DNA from: JASFBA01 sp034433695
Lineage (GTDB): Bacteria; Chloroflexota; Chloroflexia; DTKN01
Assembly (NCBI GenBank): GCA_034433695.1
Contig: DAOUAK010000038.1
Location: 1-64,000, forward strand
Direction of reading: 5' to 3'
Length of the DNA stretch: 64,000 nt
The notes under the pieces were generated by a model. That model was not told the DNA's origin. It ran no database searches and was given only the letters and a program-made list of their open reading frames with translations. The translations under genes and the position numbers were made by a program. This document shows, piece by piece, positions 37,705 to 46,058 of the stretch; within the stretch, counting starts at the first letter, position 1; each line of letters starts with the position of its first letter.

Positions 37705-38418
37705 ATGATGCTAGCCGAGATGACCTGGAAAGAGGTAGCCGTCTATCTGGAAAACGATGACCGCATCATCGTGCCGGTAGGAAGCACGGAACAGCACGGC
37801 CCACGGGCGGTCATCGGAACCGACTATCTGGTGCCGGCCGGAATCGCCCGCGAGGTCGGCCGGCGCAGCGGGGTGCTGGTGGCTCCGCCCCTCTGCTACG
37901 GCATGTCCCTTCACCACATGGCCTTCCCGGGGACGATTTCCCTGCGTCCCAGCACCCTCCTCCAGGTGACCTGTGACATCCTGGCTTCGCTGGCCCGCCA
38001 CGGCTTTCGACGCATTCTCCTCCTGAACGGCCACGGCGGCAACACGCCGGCCCTGCTCGCCGGCATCGCCGAAGCTAACGACCTTCACCCCGAACTGGGG
38101 ATCAAACTCCTCTCCTGGTGGGAACTTGCTGCCGTCAAGGCCGTCCTGGATGAGGCCTTTGGGGAAAAGGAGGACGGTCACGGCACGCCCGGGGAGACCT
38201 CGCTGGTGATGGCCCTTTGCCCGGGAATCGTCTCCGACCGGCCGGTTGAGGTCCGGCCGGTGGTGCGGCCGGCGGTTTGGCCCAACGCCCGGGTCTGGGC
38301 CGAGCACTACCCGGACGGCTCGGGCGGCGCGGACGTCAATCTGGCCTCAGAGGAGTGGGGGCGACGCCTCCTGGAGGCTGCCGTGGCCGCAGTGCTGGAC
38401 GAACTGGAACGCTGGTAA
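37705..38418 (+). CDS. creatininase-family amidohydrolase
   Basis: A 237-residue metal-dependent hydrolase of the creatininase fold. PVGSTEQHGP (about 22-31) and LLNGHGGN (about 109-116) supply metal ligands, and HGTPGETS (about 154-161) stands where many members have HAG-x-x-ETS. The family includes creatininase, formamide hydrolases of flavin-cofactor synthesis and peptide-processing enzymes, so the substrate cannot be named. It lies 10 bases before sufS, probably in one transcript. AAGG precedes ATG 37705, and a second ATG follows at once. Confidence 0.82.
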   Translation: MMLAEMTWKEVAVYLENDDRIIVPVGSTEQHGPRAVIGTDYLVPAGIAREVGRRSGVLVAPPLCYGMSLHHMAFPGTISLRPSTLLQVTCDILASLARHGFRRILLLNGHGGNTPALLAGIAEANDLHPELGIKLLSWWELAAVKAVLDEAFGEKEDGHGTPGETSLVMALCPGIVSDRPVEVRPVVRPAVWPNARVWAEHYPDGSGGADVNLASEEWGRRLLEAAVAAVLDELERW

Positions 38419-38428
38419 GGGGTGCCCG

Positions 38429-39703
38429 ATGGATGTACATGCCGTTCGCGCCGATTTTCCCATCCTCCAACGCACCGTCCACGGCAAGCCGCTCATCTAC
38501 CTGGATAACGCGGCCACCACCCAGCGGCCGCGCCAGGTCCTGGAGACGCTGGTAACCTTCTACAGCCACTACAACGCCAACATCCACCGCTCTCCCCACC
38601 TTTTGGGCCAGGAAGCCACCCTGCTTTATGCGCAGGCCCACGAAAACGTGGCCCGCTTCATCGGGGCGGAGGACGAGGGGGAGGTGATCTTTGTCCGCAA
38701 CACCACCGAAGCCGTCAACCTGGTGGCAAACTCGCTCCTGCGCCGCGAAAGCGGGCCGCTGCGGTTGCTGCCGGGCGATGAGGTGCTCATCACCGTCATG
38801 GAGCACCATTCCAACCTGGTGCCCTGGCAGGCCCTTTCCCAGGAGGCCGGCCTGACCTTGCGCGTGGTAGACATCCGGGAAGACGGCACCCTAGACCTGG
38901 CCGACCTGGAGGCCCAATTGGGGCCGCGCACCCGGCTGGTCTGCTGTGCCCACGTCTCCAACGTCCTGGGGACGATCAACCCGGTAGCGGAGATTGCCCG
39001 TCGGGTCCACGCATCCGGTGCCCTCCTTCTGGTGGATGGGGCGCAGTCGGTGCCCCACATGCCGGTGAACGTGCGGGAACTGGAGTGCGACTTCCTGACC
39101 TTTTCCGGGCACAAGATGCTGGCCCCCTTCGGCATCGGCGTCCTCTACGGCCGGCGGGCCCTCCTAGAACGGATGGCTCCCTTCCTCTACGGCGGGGATA
39201 TGATCGCCGATGTCACGCTGGAGCATTCCACCTGGAACGAGTTGCCCTGGAAGTTCGAGGCCGGAACGGCCAATGTGGCCGGCGGCATCGCCCTGGGCGG
39301 AGCCGTGGACCTCTGGAGCGGCCGGAAACTGGTGGGGGCCGTGGATTACCTCCAGGAGATCGGCATGGAGCAGGTCCAGGCTCACGAGCGGGAGTTGCTG
39401 GCCCAACTCCTGCAGGGACTCCAGGCTATCCCCCGCGTCCGCGTCTACGGCCCCCTGGAGCCGGAACGGCGGGGGGCAGCCGTCTCCTTCACGGTGGAGG
39501 GCAGCAACCCTCACCTGATCGCCCAGTTTCTGGACGACGAGGGCATCGCCGTGCGGGCCGGCGGCCATTGCGCCCACCCGTTGGCCCGGCGGTTGGGCGT
39601 GGCGGGAACGGTGCGCGTCAGCCCTTATATCTACAACACTTCCGAGGAAATCGAGCGCTTCCTGGATGTTCTGGAGGGAATTGTGAGGAGGCAGGCGCTG
39701 TGA
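38429..39703 (+). CDS. sufS: cysteine desulfurase, SufS type
   Basis: A 424-residue group II cysteine desulfurase that takes sulfur from cysteine for Fe-S clusters. PLP lysine is Lys229 in FSGHKM; the persulfide cysteine is Cys381 in RAGGHCAHP; IYLDNAATTQRPRQVLE and MEHHSNLVPWQ are family signatures. ATG 38429 begins the conserved sequence. The stop overlaps the GTG of the scaffold gene (GTGA), so the two are made together. Confidence 0.95.
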   Translation: MDVHAVRADFPILQRTVHGKPLIYLDNAATTQRPRQVLETLVTFYSHYNANIHRSPHLLGQEATLLYAQAHENVARFIGAEDEGEVIFVRNTTEAVNLVANSLLRRESGPLRLLPGDEVLITVMEHHSNLVPWQALSQEAGLTLRVVDIREDGTLDLADLEAQLGPRTRLVCCAHVSNVLGTINPVAEIARRVHASGALLLVDGAQSVPHMPVNVRELECDFLTFSGHKMLAPFGIGVLYGRRALLERMAPFLYGGDMIADVTLEHSTWNELPWKFEAGTANVAGGIALGGAVDLWSGRKLVGAVDYLQEIGMEQVQAHERELLAQLLQGLQAIPRVRVYGPLEPERRGAAVSFTVEGSNPHLIAQFLDDEGIAVRAGGHCAHPLARRLGVAGTVRVSPYIYNTSEEIERFLDVLEGIVRRQAL

Positions 39704-40089
39704 GTACCCGATATACCCCGACGCTGCTGGAGCACTTTACCCACCCCCGCCACGTAGGGATGCTGGAGGATGCCGACGCTTCCGGCCAGGGAGGGGGAGG
39801 ACCGCTCTGTCCGGAGGATATGGCCTACGTCTGGATCAAGGTCCGCGAGGGCCGCATCGTCGAAATCGGCCACAAGACGATGGGCTGCCCGGTCGCCATT
39901 GCCTCCAGCAGTCTGACCTGCTCCCTGGCCGAGGGCAAAACCCTGGAGGAGGCGCTCCAGATCACCCCGGAGGTGGTCATCGAGGCCCTGGGAGGCGTCC
40001 CGGAGCGCAAAGCCGATTCGGTGGTGGCTCCGGAAGCCCTGCGCCGGGCCATCGAATCGTACCTGGCCTCCCATGTCTCGGGTGAATGA
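39700..40089 (+). CDS. sufU: SufU/IscU-like Fe-S scaffold or sulfur acceptor, third Cys missing
   Basis: A 129-residue NifU-N/IscU-fold protein. Cys37 (GPLCPED) and Cys63 (MGCPVAIASSS) match the first two ligand cysteines of IscU in number and context. The third site, His-Cys at 105-106 in E. coli IscU, reads Ala-Asp here (RKADSVVA). An extra Cys74 follows Cys63. Asp106 or Cys74 could substitute. GTG 39700 overlaps sufS, with GAGGAGG upstream. Partner of SufS; scaffold versus zinc-bound sulfur acceptor cannot be told from sequence. Confidence 0.85.
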   Translation: MSTRYTPTLLEHFTHPRHVGMLEDADASGQGGGGPLCPEDMAYVWIKVREGRIVEIGHKTMGCPVAIASSSLTCSLAEGKTLEEALQITPEVVIEALGGVPERKADSVVAPEALRRAIESYLASHVSGE

Positions 40090-40101
40090 ACCTCAAATCC
40101 T

Positions 40102-40124
40102 ATCGAGGGCCCAGGGCCCTCGAT
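40102..40124 (+). terminator. hairpin after sufU
   Basis: ATCGAGGGCCC and GGGCCCTCGAT are perfect inverted arms of 11 bases around a single A. A weak CTTCGG follows. Likely end of the glycosyltransferase-suf transcript. Confidence 0.6.
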
Positions 40125-40145
40125 CTTCGGGTGCCGCCCTCCAAC

Positions 40146-40161
40146 TGTGTAACCTATCACA
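40146..40161. promoter_or_regulatory. CRP/FNR-like palindrome upstream of the metal operon
   Basis: TGTGT-AACCTA-TCACA differs from TGTGA-N6-TCACA at one base. It ends just before the -35 box, centred near -44 from the predicted start, which suits an activator of the CRP family. The factor is unknown. Confidence 0.4.
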
Positions 40162-40162
40162 T

Positions 40163-40191
40163 TTGACAAAGGGAAGACTTCGTGGTATAGT
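40163..40191 (+). promoter_or_regulatory. promoter of the metal-transport operon
   Basis: TTGACA (40163-40168), exactly 17 bases, then TATAGT (40186-40191). Predicted start about 40198, giving a leader of about 280 bases before the first gene. Confidence 0.85.
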
Positions 40192-40197
40192 TTATTT

Positions 40198-40476
40198 ATC
40201 CCCGTTCGGCCTGGCCGGCGGGGTTGGAGGTTGCGTTTCGATGGACGAGGATTATCAACGTAGTCGGGGACTGTGCGAGTCCGGGTGCGGGGCATCCGAC
40301 CCGGGGGAGGTGGCTATGCCGATAGCCACCTGATCTTTTCCCCCGGTTCCCCCGCCTGAGGTCCCCCAGTCCCCTCCGAGATCGAAAGTACGCAAAACTT
40401 CAAAGCCATCTCATAGGATGTACAGGTGGAGTACCGGGTCCAGCCGTATGGGCCTGGGAACCACGGGAGGTGGACC
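40198..40476 (+). ncRNA. structured 5' leader, possible riboswitch or attenuator (class unknown)
   Basis: The leader can fold into successive hairpins. One is 40200-40223 (CCCCG with CGGGG, inner CGGC with GCCG). The next is GGACT/AGTCC at 40268-40282, then GGGT/ACCC at 40283-40302. Last comes a strong 9-bp stem GGTGGCTAT/ATAGCCACC at 40309-40330, followed by TGATCTTTTCCCC like an intrinsic terminator. About 145 more bases precede the GTG start at 40477. Its place before magnesium/divalent-metal genes suggests metal-sensing attenuation, but I cannot match it to the M-box, Mn (yybP-ykoY) or NiCo classes by eye. Confidence 0.5.
40309..40330 (+). terminator. attenuator-type hairpin in the leader
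   Basis: A perfect 9-bp stem (GGTGGCTAT / ATAGCCACC) with a GCCG tetraloop, followed by a short T run (CTTTTC). Because it precedes the genes of its own transcript, it would act as a conditional terminator. Confidence 0.6.
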
Positions 40477-41733
40477 GTGCCGTATGTCAGCACGCTCCTG
40501 GGGAAGCCTGTTACCGACGTGGAAGGCAACCGCGTCGGCCGGCTGCAGGACCTCGTTGCCTCGCTCCGGGGTGCCATGCCCCATCCCATGATTGTGGCCC
40601 TGGCCGTCCGGAATCCCGAGGGCCTTCGCCTGGTCCCCATTTCTTCCGTGGCCGTCCTGATCGCTCCGGCCATTCCCCTCCGCCATCGCCTGCGGGATAT
40701 TCCCTCTTACACCCCGGGCGAGCAGGAACTGTACCTGGCCCGCGATGTGCTCGATAAGCAGATCATTGATACCCGTGGAGCGCGCGTGGTGCGGGTCAAC
40801 GACCTGGAACTGGCCCGGATCAACAACCACTTTTATGTGGCCAATGTAGACGTCGGTGGGCTGGGACTTTTGCGACGCCTGGGACTTGCAGGCCCGGTCG
40901 AGAAGATCGCCCGCTGCCTGAAGCGCCCGCTCCGATCCGTCAGCATCTCCTGGGACGCGGTCGAACTCCTCCCTGGCCAGAACTCGATGCGCCTGAAGGT
41001 GCCGGGGGAGAAACTGGCCGAACTGCACCCGGCCGACCTGGCCGAAATCATCAGCGACCTCAGCCGCGTTGAGGGAAGCCGGTTGATCGAGACACTCGAT
41101 GTCAAGACCCTGGCCGATACCCTGGAGGAGATCGAGCCGGACTTCCAGGCCAGCCTGATCGAAGCCATGCCCGACGAGAAGGTGGCCGATGTGCTGGAGG
41201 AAATGGCCCCCGACGAGGCGGCGGACCTTCTGGCCGAACTGCCCCAGGAACGCAGCCGGGAACTCCTGGAACTGATGGAGGATGAGGAGGCCGAGGACGT
41301 TCGGAAACTGCTGGCCTATCCGGAGGACACGGCCGGCGGCATTATGAACACCGAGTTCGTCGCCATCCGCCCCAACCTGACGGCGGAGGAGGCCATCGCC
41401 GTCCTGCGGGAGACGGCCCACGAGGCCGAGACCATCTATTACGTGTACGTTACGGATGAGGAGGGCCATCTCCTGGGGGTGTTCTCCCTGCAGGACCTGG
41501 TGCTGGCCCAGCCCAAGACGCCGGTAACCGACTTTATGCACCACCGCGTGGTCAACGTCCATCTGCGCGACAGCCAGGACAAGGTGGCCCAGATCGTGGC
41601 CAAGTACAATTTGCTGGCCGTACCGGTGGTGGACGATGAGGGTCGGATGCACGGCATCGTCACCGCCGATGACGCCCTGGATAAGATCATTCCCACCGCC
41701 TGGAAGAAACGCCTGCCGAAGATGTGGGGGTAA
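40477..41733 (+). CDS. PRC-barrel, MgtE-N and CBS-domain protein (stand-alone magnesium-sensor-like)
   Basis: A 418-residue soluble protein with no transmembrane segment. It has PRC-barrel-like halves (about 5-160; LLGKPVTDVEGNRVGRLQDL and VLDKQIIDTRGARVVRVNDL), then an MgtE-N superhelical domain (about 190-285; LHPADLAEIISDL, PDEAADLLAEL and TAGGIMNTEF). A CBS pair follows (about 290-410; VTDFMHHRVVNVHLRDSQDK). In MgtE channels these cytosolic domains bind Mg2+ and gate the pore; here the pore domain is missing. The Nramp gene follows after 2 bases, so this may regulate it in trans. GTG 40477 is chosen for GGGAGG at 40465-40470; GTG 40426 lacks a site. Confidence 0.85.
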   Translation: MPYVSTLLGKPVTDVEGNRVGRLQDLVASLRGAMPHPMIVALAVRNPEGLRLVPISSVAVLIAPAIPLRHRLRDIPSYTPGEQELYLARDVLDKQIIDTRGARVVRVNDLELARINNHFYVANVDVGGLGLLRRLGLAGPVEKIARCLKRPLRSVSISWDAVELLPGQNSMRLKVPGEKLAELHPADLAEIISDLSRVEGSRLIETLDVKTLADTLEEIEPDFQASLIEAMPDEKVADVLEEMAPDEAADLLAELPQERSRELLELMEDEEAEDVRKLLAYPEDTAGGIMNTEFVAIRPNLTAEEAIAVLRETAHEAETIYYVYVTDEEGHLLGVFSLQDLVLAQPKTPVTDFMHHRVVNVHLRDSQDKVAQIVAKYNLLAVPVVDDEGRMHGIVTADDALDKIIPTAWKKRLPKMWG

Positions 41734-41735
41734 AG

Positions 41736-42992
41736 ATGACGTTCGGGCAACGTTTCAGGCCGTTCTGGGTACGCCTCCTGGCCTTCCTGTCGGTCATTGG
41801 GCCGGGCATCATCACCGCGAATGTGGATAACGATGCCGGCGGCATCACGACCTATTCCGTCGCCGGTGCCCACTATGGCTACGATCTGCTGTGGATGATG
41901 CCGCTGGTCGCGCTGGCCCTGATCGTGGTGCAGGAGATGAGTGCCCGGCTGGGAGTGGTCACCGGACGGGGGCTGGCCGCGCTGATTCGGGAGAACCTGG
42001 GGGCGCGCCTGACGGCGGTGGTCATCGGCATCCTGGTGCTGGCCAATCTGGCCAACACGGTGAGCGAATTTGCCGGCATCGCCGCCGGCATGGAGATCTT
42101 CGGGGTCAGCAAGTACATTTCGGTGCCGCTGGCCGGCCTGGCGGTGTGGCTGCTCGTCATCCGGGGCAACTACCGTTCGGTGGAAAAGGTCTTCCTGGTG
42201 GCCAGCGGACTTTACCTTTGCTATGTGGCCTCGGGCCTCCTGGCCCGGCCCCGGTGGGAAGAGGTCCTCCACGCCCTTGTCCGGCCCTCCTTCCGCCTGG
42301 AGAGCGGCTTTATGACCATGGCCATCACCATCGTGGGAACGACAATCGCCCCCTGGATGCAGTTCTACCAGCAGTCGGCCATCGCCGACAAGGGGTTGAA
42401 GCCGGCCGATTACCGTTACGAGCGGCTGGATGTGATCGTGGGCTCCCTCTTTGCCGTCTTTGTGGCGGCCTTTATCACCATTTCCTGCGCTGCCACCATC
42501 TACGGCCGCGCTCACATCGAGACGGCCCAGGACGCTGCCCGGGCGCTGGGTCCGCTGGCCGGCCCCTACGCTTCCACGCTCTTTGCCTTCGGCCTCCTCA
42601 ATGCCTCGCTTTTTTCGGCAGCCATCTTGCCCCTCTCCACCGCCTATGTGGTCTGCGAAGCCTTCGGATGGGAATTGGGCCTGGGCCACCGGTGGAAGGA
42701 AGCCCCCATCTTCTTCGGGACTTTTACGGCCCTGATCGTCCTGGGAGGCGGGGTGGTCCTTTTGCCGATCCCTTCGCTGGTCCAGGCGATGATGTTCAGC
42801 CAGACCCTCAACGGCATCCTTCTGCCGCTCGTCCTGGTGGTGATGCTCCGCCTGGTCAACGACCGTCGCCTGATGGGCCATTTCGTCAATGGTCGGGTGC
42901 TCAATGCCTTCTCCTGGGCCTCGGCGGGATTGGTCATCCTGCTCACGGCCCTTCTGGTGCTCAGCCCCTTTCTGCCCGTTCCGGGCACTTGA
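41736..42992 (+). CDS. Nramp-like divalent metal transporter, magnesium-type binding site
   Basis: A 418-residue membrane protein with about 11 helices. In helix 1 the usual D-P-G-N reads D-A-G-G (33-36, in NVDNDAGGITTY). In helix 6 the usual M-P-H reads A-P-W (205-207, in VGTTIAPWMQFYQQ). The Asn and Met ligands that favour Mn2+ and Fe2+ are thus replaced by Gly and Ala. Loss of this Met is known to weaken discrimination against Mg2+ and Ca2+, and Nramp-related Mg2+ transporters exist. With the MgtE-like sensor next door, Mg2+ uptake is the best guess. ATG 41736 follows GGGGG. Confidence 0.85.
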   Translation: MTFGQRFRPFWVRLLAFLSVIGPGIITANVDNDAGGITTYSVAGAHYGYDLLWMMPLVALALIVVQEMSARLGVVTGRGLAALIRENLGARLTAVVIGILVLANLANTVSEFAGIAAGMEIFGVSKYISVPLAGLAVWLLVIRGNYRSVEKVFLVASGLYLCYVASGLLARPRWEEVLHALVRPSFRLESGFMTMAITIVGTTIAPWMQFYQQSAIADKGLKPADYRYERLDVIVGSLFAVFVAAFITISCAATIYGRAHIETAQDAARALGPLAGPYASTLFAFGLLNASLFSAAILPLSTAYVVCEAFGWELGLGHRWKEAPIFFGTFTALIVLGGGVVLLPIPSLVQAMMFSQTLNGILLPLVLVVMLRLVNDRRLMGHFVNGRVLNAFSWASAGLVILLTALLVLSPFLPVPGT

Positions 42993-43006
42993 TTCGGAGG
43001 AGGAAG

Positions 43007-44725
43007 ATGGCCCGTCCTCGCCGTTTTGCGCCGTTCCTTCCCCCGGGCCCCCTCTTCGATGTGGGGGACCTGGCGGTGCTCGTCGCCCTGGCCGGCATCC
43101 TTTACCTGGGCGTGCGGGTAGCGATGGGCACGCCGGCGATCTTGCCGGGGCCGGAGATTCGCCGGGAGGCCTGGGCCTTGCCCGTCTATGCCCTCTTCTC
43201 TCTGGGTCGGATGCTGGCGGCCTATATTCTCTCCCTGTCCTTCAGCCTCCTTTACGCCCGTATCGCCGCCCGGCGGGCGCTGGCCGGCCAGGTCATGCTT
43301 CCCCTCCTGGATGTATTGCAATCGGTGCCGATCCTTTCCTTCCTGCCGGTGGTGCTCCTCGGACTGTCGGCCGTCCTGCCTTCCGGTCTGGCGGCCGAAC
43401 TGGCTGCCATCGTCCTCATCTTCACCAGCCAGGCCTGGAACCTGACCTTTTCCTTCTACCAGGCCCTCCAGACCATCCCCAAGGAACTGGACGAAGCCGC
43501 CCGCACCTTTCGCCTGTCCGACTGGCTACGCTTTCGCCGACTGGAACTGCCCTTTGCCGCACCGGGCCTGATCTGGAACACCATCATGTCCTGGGCCGGC
43601 GGCTGGTTCTTCCTGATGGCCGCCGAATCCTACACAGTGGGAGAGCGGGACTTTCGCCTGCCCGGCCTGGGGGCCTACCTCCAGGAAGCCGCCCAGGCCG
43701 GAGACGTGCAGGCCCTTCTCCTGGGGGTAAGCGCCCTGGTCGTCCTGATCGTCCTCCTGGATCAACTGCTCTGGCGGCCGCTTTTGGCCTGGGGAGAACG
43801 CTTCCAACTGGAGATGGTCGAATCGCAAGAGCCGACCTCCTCCTGGCTCTATAGCCTCCTCCAGCGTTCACGTCTTCTTTCCGGACTCCAGCGCCGGCTG
43901 TTCCGGCCGCTCCTGGAATGGCTGGACATGCGTTTTTCCCGGCCGCCCCGGGAGATTGCGGAGGGGAATACGCCTTTACTGCGCCGGCTGGCCGTGTATA
44001 CCCTGGGGGGTATCCTGGCCGGCGGCCTCCTCTATGGTGCCTTTTGGGCCGGCGGCTGGCTCCTTTCGTTGCCGGTAGCCACCTGGGGCGAGATCGCCCT
44101 GGGTACACTGGCTACTTTCCTGCGAGTCGCCGTGGCTATCGGCCTTTCCCTGCTCTGGACGGTGCCATTGGGCATCCTGATCGGCACCCGTCCTCGCCTG
44201 GCCGCCCTATTGCAGCCGGTGGTGCAAATTCTGGCTTCCGTCCCGGCCACGGCCCTCTTCCCCATCTTTCTCCTGCTCCTTTTGCGCCTGCCGGCCGGGT
44301 TACAAATTTCCTCCCTTCTCCTTCTGATGACCGGAAGCCAGTGGTACCTCCTCTTCAATGTCATCGCCGGCGCCTCGGCCATCCCCCAGGACCTGGAATT
44401 CAGCACCAAACTCCTGGGAGTACACGGCTGGGGGCGATGGCGCATCCTCCTTCTGCCCGGCATCTTTCCCTACTTGGTGACCGGGATGATCACCGCCAGC
44501 GGCGGTGCCTGGAACGCCAGCATCGTCGCCGAATATGTGGTCTTTGGCGGGCAGAAGCAGAGCGTCACCGGCCTGGGGGGGCTGATCTCCCTGGCTACGG
44601 AAGAAGGAAACTATCCCCTCCTCCTGGCTGCGACGCTTACGATGATCGTTACCGTCGTGTTGCTCAACTGGCTCTTCTGGCGCCGGCTTTACCGCCGGGC
44701 CGAGGAACAGTATCGGATGGATTAG
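43007..44725 (+). CDS. fused double ABC permease, NitT/TauT/SsuC type
   Basis: A 572-residue protein made of two permease halves of about 250 residues joined by a soluble linker (about 270-315). The first has an EAA-type loop KELDEAARTFRLSDWLRFRR, the second a counterpart around PQDLEFSTKLLGVHGWGRWR. Such a fusion replaces the usual homodimer. GGAGGAGG precedes ATG 43007. The next gene is its ATPase; no substrate-binding protein is present. The family moves nitrate, sulfonates or related anions, yet the setting is a metal operon, so the substrate is open. Confidence 0.88.
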   Translation: MARPRRFAPFLPPGPLFDVGDLAVLVALAGILYLGVRVAMGTPAILPGPEIRREAWALPVYALFSLGRMLAAYILSLSFSLLYARIAARRALAGQVMLPLLDVLQSVPILSFLPVVLLGLSAVLPSGLAAELAAIVLIFTSQAWNLTFSFYQALQTIPKELDEAARTFRLSDWLRFRRLELPFAAPGLIWNTIMSWAGGWFFLMAAESYTVGERDFRLPGLGAYLQEAAQAGDVQALLLGVSALVVLIVLLDQLLWRPLLAWGERFQLEMVESQEPTSSWLYSLLQRSRLLSGLQRRLFRPLLEWLDMRFSRPPREIAEGNTPLLRRLAVYTLGGILAGGLLYGAFWAGGWLLSLPVATWGEIALGTLATFLRVAVAIGLSLLWTVPLGILIGTRPRLAALLQPVVQILASVPATALFPIFLLLLLRLPAGLQISSLLLLMTGSQWYLLFNVIAGASAIPQDLEFSTKLLGVHGWGRWRILLLPGIFPYLVTGMITASGGAWNASIVAEYVVFGGQKQSVTGLGGLISLATEEGNYPLLLAATLTMIVTVVLLNWLFWRRLYRRAEEQYRMD

Positions 44726-44737
44726 GGGAGGAAACCA

Positions 44738-46048
44738 ATGGCCCAGAACGGGGTTCTTCTGGAATTGCGCAACATCCGCCAGGTCTACGGACGCGGCCCT
44801 CGTGCCATCGTCGCCGTGGAGGGGGTTAATCTAACGGTGCGGCGGGGCGAGTTCGTAGCCCTGCTGGGACCTTCCGGCTGCGGAAAAAGCACCCTCCTGC
44901 GCATCATCGCCGGCCTGAACGTGCCTACGGAAGGGGAGGTGCTCTACCACGGCCGGCCGTTGCGGGGAGTCAACCCTCATGCTACCATCGTCTTCCAGAC
45001 CTTTGCCCTTTTCCCCTGGCTGACGGTGCTCGAAAACGTCGAGGTGGCCCTCCAGGCCCGGGGCATCCCCTTGCCCGAGCGCCGGGAGCGGGCCCTGGCC
45101 CTCCTGGACAAGGTTGGTCTGGATGGCTTTGAAAACGCCTATCCCCGAGAACTTTCGGGGGGGATGCGTCAGAAGGTGGGTTTTGCCCGGGCCATGGCCG
45201 TCGAGCCGGAACTTTTGTGCCTGGACGAACCGTTTTCTGCCCTGGATGTGCTTAGCGCCGATGCCCTGCGGGGCGAACTCGTCGAACTGTGGACCGGAGG
45301 CCAGATTCCCACCCAGGCCATCATTCTGGTTACCCACAACATCGAGGAGGCCGTCTTCCTGGCCGACCGCATCGTGGTGATGGAGACGCGACCGGGGCGC
45401 ATCGCCGCCGAGGTGGTGGTCGGTCTCCCCCATCCCCGCCAGCGCAAGGGAGAGGATTTCCTGACCACCGTGGATCGGGTCTATGCGGCGGTGGCCGGCC
45501 AGACCCAGCCGCCGGCCGTGGAACTGGGCACGGCCCCCGGCGAGCCAGGCCGGACGCGGGCCCTGCCCCCGGCCTCCGTCAGTGCCCTCTCCGGGCTGAT
45601 CGAGCACCTGGACGAAGAGGTGGGCAACCGGGAAGACCTCTACCGCCTGGCCGACGACCTGCGCATGGAGATCGATGAACTCTTGCCGGTGGTGGAGGCC
45701 GGGGAACTGCTCAATTTCCTCCGGGTGGACCAGGGCGATGTCATCTTGACGCCGCTGGGAGAGACCTTCGCCGAGGCCAGCATCCTGGCCCGTAAGGAAA
45801 TCTTTGCCTCCCGTGCCCGCCGCATCCCGCTCATCCGCTGGCTCCTGAAGGGGCTGCGGGCCGCCCCGGAGGGCCGGGTGCCGCGCCGGGTCTTCCAGGA
45901 TGTCCTGGAGTGGGAGTTTACCCCGGAGGAGGCGAAGGTACAGATGGATCAGGCCATCGCCTGGGGGCGCTACGGCGAACTCTTCGGCTACGACGACGAC
46001 CGGGACCTGCTCTACCTGGAGACGAACGGCTCGGGATCGGCCGCCTGA
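44738..46048 (+). CDS. ABC transporter ATPase with C-terminal AAA-associated domain
   Basis: A 436-residue protein. The NitT/TauT-type ATPase (about 1-260) has Walker A GPSGCGKST, signature LSGGMRQKV, Walker B LLCLDEPFSALD and the switch histidine in VTHNIEEA. The C-terminal part (about 285-425; GLIEHLDEEVGNREDLYRLA) matches the AAA-associated C-terminal domain known from a subset of such ATPases, likely a winged-helix-like regulatory module. It energises the double permease 12 bases upstream. The stop lies 10 bases from the convergent zinc-ribbon gene. Confidence 0.9.
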   Translation: MAQNGVLLELRNIRQVYGRGPRAIVAVEGVNLTVRRGEFVALLGPSGCGKSTLLRIIAGLNVPTEGEVLYHGRPLRGVNPHATIVFQTFALFPWLTVLENVEVALQARGIPLPERRERALALLDKVGLDGFENAYPRELSGGMRQKVGFARAMAVEPELLCLDEPFSALDVLSADALRGELVELWTGGQIPTQAIILVTHNIEEAVFLADRIVVMETRPGRIAAEVVVGLPHPRQRKGEDFLTTVDRVYAAVAGQTQPPAVELGTAPGEPGRTRALPPASVSALSGLIEHLDEEVGNREDLYRLADDLRMEIDELLPVVEAGELLNFLRVDQGDVILTPLGETFAEASILARKEIFASRARRIPLIRWLLKGLRAAPEGRVPRRVFQDVLEWEFTPEEAKVQMDQAIAWGRYGELFGYDDDRDLLYLETNGSGSAA

Positions 46049-46058
46049 TTCCCCGGAA

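Noticed and set aside
40240..40330. tRNA gene in the metal-operon leader
   Set aside because: Hairpins are present, but no T-loop TTCGA or D-loop pattern and no proper acceptor stem can be built.
40198..40476. Identification of the leader as an M-box, Mn or Ni/Co riboswitch
   Set aside because: I could not find the conserved cores of these classes by eye, so the leader is left unclassified.
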